From an uncultured Clostridia bacterium (GTDB lineage Bacteria; Bacillota; Clostridia; TANB77; CAG-508): a stretch of DNA of 56,449 nt. Below the pieces are notes generated by a model. That model ran no database searches and was not told the DNA's origin. It saw only the letters and a program-made list of their open reading frames with translations. Made by a program: the position numbers and the translations under genes. Below, one piece after another: positions 8,792-18,838 of the stretch (position 1 is the first letter of the stretch; the number at the start of each line of letters is the position of its first letter). The stretch is from contig CAKPRG010000008.1 in NCBI GenBank assembly GCA_934182465.1, positions 1 through 56,449 of the forward strand, given 5' to 3'.

Positions 8792-9376
8792 CTATTTTAA
8801 ATTTTCAAATAAATTTGTTTTCTTTAATTCAGCTAAAGTTGGCCATTTTCCATCTTTTTCTGATGTTAAATATTCTTCTGGTTTCATTCCTTTTACTTCT
8901 GGCCATTCAATTCCAATTTCTGGATCATCCCATTTTAATCCACCTTCTGCTGAATGATTATATATATCATCACATTTATAAGCAAATTCTGCTTCATCAG
9001 ATAATACTAAAAATCCATGTGCAAATCCTCTTGGAATCATAAACATTCTTTTATTTTCTTCTGAGATTATAACACCTTCCCATTTTCCATAAGTTTCACT
9101 TCCTGGTCTTAAATCTACAGCAACATCAAATACTTCACCTTTTAAACATCTTACAAGTTTAGCTTGTGTATTTTCTTTTTGGAAATGTAAACCTCTTAAA
9201 ACACCCTTTTTTGATTTTGATTGATTATCTTGTACAAAATCATTTGTAATTCCTATTTCTTCAAAATCTGGTTTACTATATGTTTCCATAAAGTATCCTC
9301 TGTTATCTCCAAAAACTGTTGGTTCTATTATATATACACCTTCAATACTTGTGTCTATTCTTTTAAATTTTCCCAT
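8792..9376 (-). CDS. rfbC: dTDP-4-dehydrorhamnose 3,5-epimerase
   Basis: Third step of dTDP-L-rhamnose synthesis. Cupin fold; the catalytic base His64 lies in LRGLHFQ, and the family stretches GSETYGKWEGVIISEENKR, PRGFAHGFLVL and AEFAYKCDDIYN are present. It has 194 residues, slightly longer than the core family. GAAAGGAAAA precedes the ATG. A terminator separates it from rfbA, so rfbC-rfbB is probably a separate transcript or is read through. Confidence 0.94.
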   Translation of the reverse strand: MGKFKRIDTSIEGVYIIEPTVFGDNRGYFMETYSKPDFEEIGITNDFVQDNQSKSKKGVLRGLHFQKENTQAKLVRCLKGEVFDVAVDLRPGSETYGKWEGVIISEENKRMFMIPRGFAHGFLVLSDEAEFAYKCDDIYNHSAEGGLKWDDPEIGIEWPEVKGMKPEEYLTSEKDGKWPTLAELKKTNLFENLK

Positions 9377-9514
9377 TTTAAAATTTTCCTTTCTTTATAT
9401 AATTAAATGTTGAATTTATCAAAAACTATCCATTTTAAACAATAAAGTCTTTAAAATAATGATAATTAATAATAAATCAGAAAATAAATTTATGCTATTG
9501 TTTTAATATCTTGT

Positions 9515-9556
9515 AAAAAGACGGATTTTTCCTTTTGGATTTATTTCCGTCTTTTA
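9515..9556 (-). terminator. Terminator after rfbA
   Basis: Stem AAAAGACGGA / TCCGTCTTTT with an AT-rich loop of about 20 nt and a T tract on the minus strand. It splits the rhamnose genes into rfbD-rfbA and rfbC-rfbB. Confidence 0.75.
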
Positions 9557-9567
9557 TTGTATACTAA

Positions 9568-10485
9568 TTAAATATTATTAAATAAATCACTATGATAAAT
9601 ATCACTATAGTTTTGAACATTTTCATTTAATACTTTTTTCAAATATTTACCATAATCAGTTTTTTTGTATTTTGTTGCATGTTCTTCTAATTTTGCTTTA
9701 TCAATCCATTCGTTTTTATAAGCAATTTCTTCTAGACAAGCAATTTGTACACCTTGTCTTAATTCGATAGCTTTAACAAAATCAGCTGCATCTCCTAATC
9801 TGTCTGGTGTTCCTGTATCAAACCAAGCATATCCATTTCCTAATGGTAAAACTTGTAATTCTCCATTTTCCATATATACTTTATTTACATCTGTAATTTC
9901 TAATTCTCCTCTTTCAGAAGGTTTGATATTTTTAGCAATTTCTACAACTTTATTATCATAGAAATAAATTCCTGGAACTGCTAAATTTGATTTTGGTACA
10001 GATGGTTTTTCTTCAATTGAAATAGCTTTTCCTGTTTTGTCTATTTCAACAACACCATAAGATGTTGGATCTGCTACTTGATATCCAAATATAATTCCAC
10101 CTTTTTTCAAATTGCTTGCTGCTTTTAAAATTCTTTCAATTCTAGAACCATAAATCATGTTATCTCCTAAAATTAAAGCAACATTATCATCTCCAATAAA
10201 GTCTGCTCCTAATATAAAAGCATCTGCAAGTCCAACTGGTTTTTCTTGAACTTTGTATTCTAATTTCATTCCATAATCAGATCCATCTCCTAAAAGATCT
10301 TTAAATGCTGGTAAGTGTTTTGGTGTTGAAATAATTAATACTTCTCTAATTCCAGCCATCATTAATGTTGATAATGGATAATAAATCATTGGTTTATCAT
10401 ATACTGGTAACATTTGTTTTGATACTGCTAAAGTAATTGGATATAATCTTGTAGCACTACCACCTGCTAAAATAATTCCTTTCAT
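9568..10485 (-). CDS. rfbA: Glucose-1-phosphate thymidylyltransferase
   Basis: First step of dTDP-L-rhamnose synthesis: joins dTTP and glucose-1-phosphate. The nucleotide-binding start is MKGIILAGGSATRLYPIT, with Ser-Ala in place of the commoner Ser-Gly or Gly-Thr. KQMLPVYDKPMIYYPLS, ILGDNMIYG and AWFDTGTPD follow as in the family. It has 305 residues, about 10-15 more than usual, in the C-terminal tail. It lies 13 bp after rfbD with AGGAGG-like spacing, so the two are co-transcribed. Confidence 0.95.
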   Translation of the reverse strand: MKGIILAGGSATRLYPITLAVSKQMLPVYDKPMIYYPLSTLMMAGIREVLIISTPKHLPAFKDLLGDGSDYGMKLEYKVQEKPVGLADAFILGADFIGDDNVALILGDNMIYGSRIERILKAASNLKKGGIIFGYQVADPTSYGVVEIDKTGKAISIEEKPSVPKSNLAVPGIYFYDNKVVEIAKNIKPSERGELEITDVNKVYMENGELQVLPLGNGYAWFDTGTPDRLGDAADFVKAIELRQGVQIACLEEIAYKNEWIDKAKLEEHATKYKKTDYGKYLKKVLNENVQNYSDIYHSDLFNNI

Positions 10486-10498
10486 TTCTAAAATCCTC

Positions 10499-11359
10499 CT
10501 ATTTTAATTCTTCTTTTAAATATTCTGCTAAAGCTTCTTCCCAAGGTTTTGGATTAATTCCAATCTTGTGTAATTTTTCTTTTGATAATTGACTGTTTGT
10601 TGGTCTATCACTAGATTGTGGATACATTTCTTTGTATTCTTTTGAAGTGATTGCATTTACTTTTGTACTAATATTTGCTAATTCAAATATTTTTCTTGTG
10701 AATTTACACCATGTTGTAAATCCTTCGTTTGTTGAATGATAAATTCCATATTCTGGTTCTTTTTCCATAATTGATTCTATAATGTTGCATAAAGTTGTTG
10801 TTGTTGTTGGACTTCCATGTTGATCATCTACAACACTTATTTCATCTTTTTCTTTTGATAAACGAAGCATTGTTTTTACAAAGTTTTTGCCTCCAATACC
10901 ATATAACCATGCAGTTCTTAATATATAATATTTTTCTGCTTTTGCTGCATTTTGTTCTCCAACTAATTTTGTTCTTCCATAAGCACTTACTGGATTTGGT
11001 TCCATATCTTCTGTATAAGCTTGTTCTACTGGTAAATTTCCAGCAAATACATAATCTGTACTAATATGAATAAATGTAGCATCTACTGATTTTGCTGCAT
11101 CTGCAATATTTCCAACTGCAGTTCCGTTTACTGCTAATGCTAAATCTTCTTTAACTTCACAAGCGTCTACATTTGTAAAAGCTGCACAGTTAATTACAAA
11201 ATATGGATTAACTTCTTTTGCTTTTGCAAAAACTGCATCTCTATCACATATATCTAAAGTTTCAAGTGTAGTTCCTGTAACTTCATATTTTTTTTCTAAT
11301 CTTTCTTTTAATTCTCCACCAAGCATACCATCTGCTCCGATTAATAAAACCTTTTTCAT
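10499..11359 (-). CDS. rfbD: dTDP-4-dehydrorhamnose reductase
   Basis: Last step of dTDP-L-rhamnose synthesis (NADPH reduction of the 4-keto sugar). The N-terminal MKKVLLIGADGMLGGEL contains the GxxGxLG dinucleotide site; FIHISTDYVFAG and AYGRTKLVGE supply the SDR Thr and YxxxK. I start at the ATG at 11359 because GGAGGA sits just upstream; an earlier in-frame ATG would add 20 residues of unlike sequence that overlap the promoter. First gene of the transcript. Confidence 0.94.
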   Translation of the reverse strand: MKKVLLIGADGMLGGELKERLEKKYEVTGTTLETLDICDRDAVFAKAKEVNPYFVINCAAFTNVDACEVKEDLALAVNGTAVGNIADAAKSVDATFIHISTDYVFAGNLPVEQAYTEDMEPNPVSAYGRTKLVGEQNAAKAEKYYILRTAWLYGIGGKNFVKTMLRLSKEKDEISVVDDQHGSPTTTTTLCNIIESIMEKEPEYGIYHSTNEGFTTWCKFTRKIFELANISTKVNAITSKEYKEMYPQSSDRPTNSQLSKEKLHKIGINPKPWEEALAEYLKEELK

Positions 11360-11404
11360 TTTTTCCTCCAAATTATAAGTTTTTCTCTTTTCTTTTGATA
11401 TCGC

Positions 11405-11432
11405 CATTATATCACACAAGCTCTATTTGTCA
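11405..11432 (-). promoter_or_regulatory. Promoter of rfbD-rfbA
   Basis: On the minus strand TTGACA, a 16-bp spacer, TATAAT, about 45 bp before the rfbD start. Confidence 0.75.
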
Positions 11433-11476
11433 AAGGGTTTGATAAATTTTACACAAAGTTTTCACATACAAAACAC

Positions 11477-11512
11477 AAAAAGAAAGTGAACTTAAAATCA
11501 CTTTCTTTAATT
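11477..11512. terminator. Terminator-like hairpin between rfbD and the polytopic membrane gene
   Basis: Stem AAAGAAAGTGA / TCACTTTCTTT with an 8-nt loop and A/T flanks. It is about 95 bp past the end of the minus-strand gene at 11606-12793. Confidence 0.6.
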
Positions 11513-11605
11513 ATGCGTATATCTAACATTCAAATTTTATCAATTATACTAGTGTTTTTGTTAATTTACTCATTGTCTATTATTTGACTAACATAAGTAT
11601 AAATT

Positions 11606-12793
11606 TTAAAACATTATAGGAATTCCTATAATAGTCATTAATGCAAGGAACCATAATGATACTTTTTTGTATTTCTTGTCTGTATAACAAAGCATTAAAA
11701 AACTTTCTAGTGTGAAAACTACTGTAAATAAATAGTCATATGCTCTAGCAGAATATTTAGAAGCATGTGGCACAAAGAAATTTAAAATTATTAATAATAA
11801 AGTTATTCTAATAGCTGATGTAAAGCTAATTGCCTCTTCTTCAACATTTGCATACATATACAAAAATACATATATATTGGCAATAGCAACTCCAAGTGTT
11901 ACATCTTTAACAGATACTAAACTTAGTCCTGTAATAATATTTATTATATTTGGCAAATTTACCATTGAATATATAAATTCTAATGCAATTACACAAATCA
12001 TTGGAAATAAAAATTCTTCATGCTTTTCTTTTTTGTATAAATATACCATTGCTAATATTATTGGAACTGGGAAAACAGATAACATACTTACAAAATTGTA
12101 ATTTGTTCCCGAATCTTTATATGGTAACAAAAAATTATAAACATAACTAAAATTATATGTTAAACCATTTCCAATTTTTGCTGTATTGTATACTTCGTAT
12201 GCTTGTGAGAATAATCCTGTTATTCTTTCTACTACACAACATATTGTTATTATTAGTACAAATAAAACAATAGCAATAATACAATTCTTTAAGGTTATTT
12301 TATATTTTTTCTTATTTTTTATAAAAATCCAAATAGCTAATGCTAAAAATACATATCCAAAAGCAATTTCTAAAGATAAATCAAAAGTAAATAAATATGC
12401 AAGTATTGAAATAAAAATTCCTAATACATATAATGCTTTTTTCATATTTTTTTCTTTTAAATTATCATTTTTTGAAACTTCTGAATCAGTTAATTTATTT
12501 AAAAATATAAGGAAAATTTCTCCAAATGTAATAACATCAAAATTCATCACGCCAGATAAAACTGCAGATGATAAACATATTATTACTGTTCCCCATTTAG
12601 AAACAACTTTATCTTGATTTGTTAATTGTTTCAAAAAAACATTTGTAGCAACTATAAAAGCTATTAATCTAGTACAAAAAAATCCTTGTTTCCAAAAAGA
12701 AAATTTTATGCATAAAATATCAAATATAAATGCAATTATAGTAAAAATAGCTATCAAATATTTAGTATCGATTTTTTTCTTTTGCTTTTCCAT
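11606..12793 (-). CDS. Polytopic membrane protein of unknown function
   Basis: 395 residues with roughly ten to twelve hydrophobic segments spread over the whole length and short charged loops. No conserved motif I can name. By size and position beside rhamnose genes it could be a surface-polysaccharide polymerase, ligase or glycosyl-donor membrane protein, but that is only a guess from context. Own transcript: terminator-like hairpin downstream, divergent from asd. Confidence 0.7.
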   Translation of the reverse strand: MEKQKKKIDTKYLIAIFTIIAFIFDILCIKFSFWKQGFFCTRLIAFIVATNVFLKQLTNQDKVVSKWGTVIICLSSAVLSGVMNFDVITFGEIFLIFLNKLTDSEVSKNDNLKEKNMKKALYVLGIFISILAYLFTFDLSLEIAFGYVFLALAIWIFIKNKKKYKITLKNCIIAIVLFVLIITICCVVERITGLFSQAYEVYNTAKIGNGLTYNFSYVYNFLLPYKDSGTNYNFVSMLSVFPVPIILAMVYLYKKEKHEEFLFPMICVIALEFIYSMVNLPNIINIITGLSLVSVKDVTLGVAIANIYVFLYMYANVEEEAISFTSAIRITLLLIILNFFVPHASKYSARAYDYLFTVVFTLESFLMLCYTDKKYKKVSLWFLALMTIIGIPIMF

Positions 12794-12976
12794 TTTTTAA
12801 TCCCTTCTATTACTAAACTTATTTGTATTTTACCATATAAAATTTTTTATTACCACAAAAATTTTATTTTTATAAAAATACTATACTTTTCAACTTTTTT
12901 TGAATATAATATAAATGCAAAATAAATAATATAATTATATTAATTATTATATTTCCTTAAATAAAAGGAGAACATT

Positions 12977-13972
12977 ATGAAAACATATAAATTTGCTTTA
13001 GTAGGTGCTACTGGACTAGTTGGAAGAACTGCAATAAAAGTTTTAGAAGAATACAATTTACCAATTTCAGAAATTGCATTTTTTGCTTCTGAACGTTCAG
13101 CTGGCAGTAAAATTAAATTTAATGGAAAGGATTACACTGTTAGAGAATTAGTTGATACATCTTTTGATGAAGGTTTCGATTTTGCTATTTTCTCTGCTGG
13201 ATCTGATGTAGCCAAACATTTTGCACCAATCGCTGCTTCTAAAGGATGCGTTGTAGTTGATAATAGTAGTGCTTTTAGAATGGAAGATAATATTCCATTA
13301 GTTGTACCAGAAGTTAATAGTGAAGAAATAAAAAATAATCATGGTATTATTGCTAATCCAAATTGCTCTACTATTCAAGCAGTAGTTCCATTAAAAGTTT
13401 TAGACGACAAATACAAAATTAAAAGAATTGTATATTCTACTTATCAAGCTGTATCCGGTGCAGGTCAAAAAGGTGTTGATGATTTACAAAATGGATTAAA
13501 AGGTGAATCTCCAAAAAAATTCCCTTATCAAATTGTAAACAATTGCTTGCCACATATTGATGTATTTTTAAACAATGGATACACTAAAGAAGAAATGAAA
13601 ATGGTAAATGAAACAAGAAAAATTTTAAAAAGACCAGATTTAAAAATAACAGCAACAGCAGTTCGTGTTCCTGTTATTAATTCACATAGTGAATCTATAA
13701 ATGTTGAATTTGAAAATGATTTTGACTTAAATGAACTTGTCGAGACTTTAAAAAATGCAGAAGGAATTGTTGTAGTAGATAATCCAGAAAAAAATAGTTA
13801 TCCTCTTGCAACACAAGCTTCTGGACATAATGAAGTTTTTGTTGGTAGAATTAGAAGAGATGAAAGTGTGCCTTATGGTATAAACTTCTGGGACGTAGCA
13901 GATAATATTAGAAAAGGCGCTGCTGCAAATGCTGTTCAAATAGTAAAAAAATTAATTGAATTTGATAAATAA
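12977..13972 (+). CDS. asd: Aspartate-semialdehyde dehydrogenase
   Basis: Reduces aspartyl phosphate to aspartate semialdehyde, the branch point to lysine/diaminopimelate, threonine and methionine. The N-terminal VGATGLVGRT binds NADP; the active Cys130 is in NPNCSTIQ; the later His lies in the SHSESINVEF region. The 331-residue length is normal. AAAGGAGAA precedes the ATG. Single gene with a strong terminator downstream shared with the gene at 14150. Confidence 0.95.
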   Translation: MKTYKFALVGATGLVGRTAIKVLEEYNLPISEIAFFASERSAGSKIKFNGKDYTVRELVDTSFDEGFDFAIFSAGSDVAKHFAPIAASKGCVVVDNSSAFRMEDNIPLVVPEVNSEEIKNNHGIIANPNCSTIQAVVPLKVLDDKYKIKRIVYSTYQAVSGAGQKGVDDLQNGLKGESPKKFPYQIVNNCLPHIDVFLNNGYTKEEMKMVNETRKILKRPDLKITATAVRVPVINSHSESINVEFENDFDLNELVETLKNAEGIVVVDNPEKNSYPLATQASGHNEVFVGRIRRDESVPYGINFWDVADNIRKGAAANAVQIVKKLIEFDK

Positions 13973-14074
13973 TTTATGTATTATGATTGTTTGCCATTTT
14001 ATATTTGGGTGACTTTTAAAATTTATTTTTTATAGTGATTTTATGATAGTAAAAGTCTTTATCAATAAAACAAG

Positions 14075-14124
14075 AAAAACAGGGCGAAAGTGAAAAATAA
14101 ATTTCTACTTTCGCCCTGTTTTTT
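14075..14124. terminator. Strong bidirectional terminator, asd / 14150 gene
   Basis: A 16-17 bp stem AACAGGGCGAAAGT / ACTTTCGCCCTGTT, flanked by A5 and T6, between convergent genes. Confidence 0.9.
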
Positions 14125-14149
14125 CTTATACATAATCCAAAGTTAGCCT

Positions 14150-14965
14150 TTATCTCACGTTTGCGAAAAATTTATCCAGTAACATTCTATATGCCTCTAA
14201 AAGTTGCCATGGTACTTTCGGACACCACTGCTGAGACGGATCTTCTTTTCGTAGCCATAGTATTGAACTTGTATATATATCTATAAATACACAGCAAGCC
14301 ATATACTGTAACTTTCTTGAATCATTTTTAGGTACTTCTGCATATTGTTCCATAATACAATCATAAAAAACTATTTTGTCTTCAAAGAATTTTAATTGTT
14401 CATATATTCTCCTGATTTCTTTCAGTTCTTTGCCTTCTTTAGGATTTATTTTGAAAGTAATTTTTCCTATTTCGTCATTTTTGTGATATAAAGCTTTTAT
14501 TCCCAATGTAATTAATTGTTGAAATTCCTCACAAAACTTTGCACAATTGAATTTTTTTACTTTTTCTAACTCTTCACTTAAAGCTTTTTCTCTGATTGAT
14601 TTTCCTATTCTTTGAATATGCTTTTCAAATTCTTCAGTTATTTCAGATTTATTAATCTCTTTACATAATTTTTTTGCTCTATAATAAATCCTACCATAAT
14701 CAGATAATAATGCATATACCAAAATAGCCTCATTGTATTTAAAATATCCAGCAATTCCCAATGTTATAGCTTCACATTCTCTGAGTTCAACACCATTTTC
14801 ATAGCCTTTTTCTCTTCCTTTTTCATACCCCTCATAAAATTGCAGTTTCATTTCTTCAGTATCCCAGCAAATCCGATTAAAGATTTTTTGATTTTCATAA
14901 TCTAGCTCTTCATAATAACTTATCAAATCTTCAATAGTACTGTTAATTTTTTCGATTTTTTTCAT
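14150..14965 (-). CDS. Hypothetical 271-residue soluble protein
   Basis: Not recognised. It is predicted mostly helical, with many Glu/Lys/Tyr residues, a short charged repeat-like stretch (GYEKGREKGYENGVELRE, about residues 46-63) and several Trp and Cys near the C-terminus. No signal peptide or membrane segment. AAGGAGG lies well placed before the ATG. It lies 93 bp downstream of the small membrane protein gene of LRR unit A and could be the last gene of that phase-variable unit; I see no terminator between them. Confidence 0.6.
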   Translation of the reverse strand: MKKIEKINSTIEDLISYYEELDYENQKIFNRICWDTEEMKLQFYEGYEKGREKGYENGVELRECEAITLGIAGYFKYNEAILVYALLSDYGRIYYRAKKLCKEINKSEITEEFEKHIQRIGKSIREKALSEELEKVKKFNCAKFCEEFQQLITLGIKALYHKNDEIGKITFKINPKEGKELKEIRRIYEQLKFFEDKIVFYDCIMEQYAEVPKNDSRKLQYMACCVFIDIYTSSILWLRKEDPSQQWCPKVPWQLLEAYRMLLDKFFANVR

Positions 14966-15058
14966 CTTTAGTAACCTCCTTAATTAAGTTTGGTATTTTA
15001 TTTATTGCTTTTTATATTATATCAGTATTTTAATTTTATGTCAACTTTATATCATTTA

Positions 15059-15334
15059 TTATTGACTAACATTTGAATATATTTCCAATGGGTTTGGATT
15101 ATAATCAGGATTATCTATATACATTTGTAATCCACTCTCTTCAGTACTATTCGCTATTATTTCTCCTGTTATTTCGTTTTTTATATAATATACTCCATTT
15201 TCATCATCATATTGTACTTCACTAATTGTATTTTGAGGCTGATTATTTTGTTTTTTATTTTTTACTATTACCAATACTGATATAATCAATATTAATGCAA
15301 TAACTATTAATATTATTACTTTTTTGTCTTTCAT
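15059..15334 (-). CDS. Small membrane-anchored partner of LRR protein A
   Basis: 91 residues: MKDKK, one membrane helix rich in I/V/L, then a Lys/Gln/Asn linker and a conserved outside domain (YDDENGVYYIKNEITGEIIA...YIDNPDYNPNP). The protein at 23745 is a clear paralogue with the same order of parts. I start at the ATG at 15334, matching that paralogue, rather than a TTG seven codons earlier; AAAGGA lies 12 nt upstream. Each paralogue directly follows an LRR prepilin-like gene, so it probably acts with it at the membrane. Function unknown. Confidence 0.7.
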   Translation of the reverse strand: MKDKKVIILIVIALILIISVLVIVKNKKQNNQPQNTISEVQYDDENGVYYIKNEITGEIIANSTEESGLQMYIDNPDYNPNPLEIYSNVSQ

Positions 15335-15443
15335 TTCAAACAAATTTCCTTTCAAAATTTTCTTCTACTTTAGAATTATCAAATCTAATATCTTCTATTC
15401 TTACTTATGTAAATTACTTAAATATACAACAACAATATTAATT

Positions 15444-18400
15444 TTATTCTTTATAACTTGTCCATTTTAAACTTTTCAACTCATCTGTAGAACCTGTTGT
15501 AAAATTATTTCCAGAAATATCTAAATCTCTTAATCCTGCATTATATAGTTTCTTAAGTGTTTCAACATTATTATGTCCACCTACAGTTGTTGTTTGTATA
15601 ATATTGTTAGCTAAATTTAAAGATTTGTAATTAACAACATTGTTAATTATTGTACTTTCTAAAACAGTTAAATCACTAATATTGTTTCCTTTTAAATTTA
15701 TATCTGTAATATTTTTTAAATCTTTTATAAATGAAATATCCGAAAAATTATTATTTGGTATAAGTAATTTTTGTATAGAAATATTTTTATTTATATCTTC
15801 TATGTAAGCAACTTTTGAATTAGATAAATTTAAGTTAATAAGTTTTAAACTATTATTTAACCCCAAAATTTTATTAGTTTTTATTTCTGAAATTACAAGT
15901 TCTTTTAATTCTGCTTGATTTCCTAAATTACAATTAGTTACTTTATCTGCACCAATTAATCGTATTTTTTCTAAATTAGTATCATAATTTGATAAATCAA
16001 AATTATTTATACTAAGTGCATGAGCAGCATTTATTATATCAAATGTTAAATTTTTCAAATTACTATAATTAAAATTTGATAAAAAATTACAATTACTAGG
16101 TCCACCTCTCATAAATACTAATTCTGAAAGAATATTGTTTATTGGTAAAGTATTTAAAGTTCTACTAACATTTTCATTTGTTCCATATCTAAAAGATATC
16201 TTCTTTAGGTTTATGCATTTACTAATATCAAACAAGTAATTTCCAGCACTATAAACTGTTAAATTTTCTAAATTACTTGGAAATTTAACAGCACAATTAG
16301 CAAAAGTTTGATAATACACTTTCAATCCAGTACAATTACTTAAATCTAACATTCCATAAACATTATTTGAAAAAGTATTTGAATTCGAAAATTTAGTAAT
16401 TTCACTGCAATTGTTAAAATTATATTCATCCATATTTCCAAGTGGTATAAATCCTGCACAATCCCATCCATTTACACTAATATTACTTTCAGAGCAACCA
16501 TATTCATTTCGTTGTGATATTCTATTTATTGTCTTTTGAATTTTACTTATTTCTGTACTTGTATTATCAATAATCAAAGTTCTTAAATTGATTGCATATT
16601 TTTCAAGATTGCTTAAGTTTACTAGTTCTTTACTTGTGTCTCTTATATCTAATTCTATTAATTGAGTAACTTTATCTTGTCCTACAAAATTTATTGTTTT
16701 CAAATTTTTACATCCATTTAAACTTAATGCTTTTAATCCTGTCATTGTGCTTAATATTTCTTGCAATTTTTCATCAGTCAAATTTGAATTTCCACTTAAA
16801 TTTAATTTAGTAACATTTGTTTTATTTTTTAACGAATTTATTTCATCTGAATCATCTGTTAATCCTAAATTTGAATAATCATAAGATGTCAATGTTGAAA
16901 AATATATATTATATTTTGATGGTATAGTATAATTACTGCCACAGTTTTGTAATATATGAGTAGTTGGATCTGCTAAGGCATCTCTTACTTCTGTTCCTAT
17001 CATTTTTTCGTTACGAATTAAATATAATTTTTTTATTCCTGTACAAGTTCCCAATGTTATAACATGTTCTAAATTAGTATTACCTTGTAACTCTAAATAT
17101 CTTAATTTTATATTATCATTTAATGCTGTTATATCTGTTAAATTACATTCACATGCAATTATATAATCCATATTTCTAGCATCTTCTAAACCACTTAATG
17201 ATTGTAACCTTGAATTTAATTTTATGGTAATATATTTTAAATTTATGTTTCCTTTTAATCCTTGAATACTTTGTAAATCACATCTCTGAGCAAATACATA
17301 AACTAAACTTGTATGATTCTCTAAACCATCTAAATTTATTAATTTTTTATTGCACATTAAATCTATTTCATAAATGTTGGTAAAATCTTTTAAACCTTCT
17401 ATACCGCTAAAAGAATTATTATTCAAATATAAATATTTTATACGACTTTTTATACTATCTGATATTTTTGTTAAAGCACTTATATCTGTCAAATTACTTT
17501 TATTATTTGCATTATATTGAAATTTATTATTTGGATCACCTGTATCCAGTGAATAAGTATTTTCTATCATGTCTGTATTTCCAACTATTCCAAAATACTC
17601 TACTTTATTCAATTCTGTTGCATTTGCTAAGCCGTTTCCTAAATTATTTACTTGTGCATTTGCATCTGCTTCGCTCATTGATGGTGGTAAATATAAATAC
17701 AAATATTGCAAATCTAATACTGTTGCAAGTTTTGAATAATCATTTACTTTACAATTTTTAAAATAAACATAATATAATAATGTACAATTTTGCAATCCAT
17801 CTAAATCATTTAAATTTAAATTGCTTAATGTTACGGTTTTTTATGAACTTAATTCTGATAATCCGGATATTGATGTTATATTGTGTTTACTTCCATCTAA
17901 TTCTACATTTTTTAATTTTGAAGCATCACCAACTGTAACTCCATCTTCTCCAACTGTTACACCTACTGATGCTAAAGCCTCTGTTATTGCTGATTTCATT
18001 TCTGCATCTTGATTTATTTTCTTTAATGGTGTATTTGGATCTAATTCAGTATTATCTAATGTTCCAAGTGCACTATCTGTTCCACTTTCACAATAATATA
18101 CTTTTAAATCTGGTGTTACTCCATATACATCTTGAAGTCTTATATATTTTAAATATTCTGTTGTATCTCCACCTTTTAGTTGATTTTTCACATCATCTGG
18201 TAATTCTTGTTTATTTATTAAATAATACATTTTGCCATCATATGTTATATAATTTTTTGTTCCATCTTTTAGACATAAATTTCCTAACTTTGATGATAGC
18301 AATTCTATTTTACTTGTATAATTTTCTGTTTCATCATAATATTTAACATATTCTGTTTGCAAGTATTCTTCCAAAGCTACTATACTCTGCATATATGTTG

Positions 18401-18650
18401 CATTCTGTGCTTGAGTAATTATTCCATTATCTCCAATAGTTACATTTAAACTTACACCTGCTAAAATCATCATTACTATAATTGAAATTACTAACGCTAT
18501 TAATGTGATACCAGACTGTTTGCTTTTTTTTAAACTTTTACTTCTACATTGCTTAAAATTATCCAAAGATATAATATTATCTGATTTCAAATTTTTTTGT
18601 GTTTTTTCTTTATTTTGAATAATGCTTTGAAATAATTTTCTTTCGTTCAT
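15444..18650 (-). pseudogene. Prepilin-like LRR surface protein A, broken by an in-frame stop
   Basis: The N-terminus is MNERKLFQSI, then a basic leader, then the prepilin helix GITLIALVISIIVMM with predicted cleavage after Gly47. A conserved domain of about 200 residues follows, then a long series of leucine-rich repeats ending in FTTGSTDELKSLKWTSYKE. A TAA at 17841-17843 interrupts codon 270; the same reading frame continues for 783 more codons, and the intact paralogue at 24076-27384 has TTA (Leu) at this point. So one base change stops a protein of about 1068 residues. Reinitiation downstream is unlikely because no ribosome site is seen there. Controlled by switch segment 2. Confidence 0.88.
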
Positions 18651-18660
18651 TTGTGTTTTT

Positions 18661-18714
18661 CCTCCTATGTTTTTTATAATTGTTAAGGAGAAATATATTT
18701 TTATATCTCTCCTT
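18661..18714 (-). promoter_or_regulatory. Shine-Dalgarno switch hairpins, locus 2
   Basis: CTCCT (complement of 18686-18690) can pair with AGGAG of the ribosome site (complement of 18661-18666). The same bases can instead pair with AAGGAGA (complement of 18708-18714), freeing the ribosome site. Confidence 0.5.
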
Positions 18715-18716
18715 TT

Positions 18717-18838
18717 AATCCATAAAAAACAAATTGTCTAATTTTCAGTTACTTATCATGTAACTTTGTCTAATGACTTTTGCTTTTTCTTGAAAGAAAA
18801 CCATTTCAAAACTTTCTCTTTTTTATTTTTATGGATTT
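18717..18838 (-). promoter_or_regulatory. Conserved structured leader RNA, locus 2
   Basis: Same layout as locus 1: closing stem AATCCATAAAAA / TTTTTTATGGATT, TTTTGAAA / TTTCAA hairpin and conserved AAAAGTCATTAGACAAAG. The variable stem here is GTTAC / GTAAC, a compensated version of the stems at the other loci. Confidence 0.6.

Noticed and set aside
9394..9422. Promoter TTGATA-17-TATAAA for rfbC
   Set aside because: The start point would fall on the ribosome site, leaving no leader.
15444..17795. A separate 783-residue LRR gene starting at a TTG
   Set aside because: No ribosome site, no signal or pilin start, and the same frame as the upstream 269 codons; it is the second half of a gene with a nonsense codon.
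18717..18838. Leader as a c-di-GMP riboswitch
   Set aside because: The conserved bases known for either c-di-GMP class could not be found in the leader, so no class was assigned.
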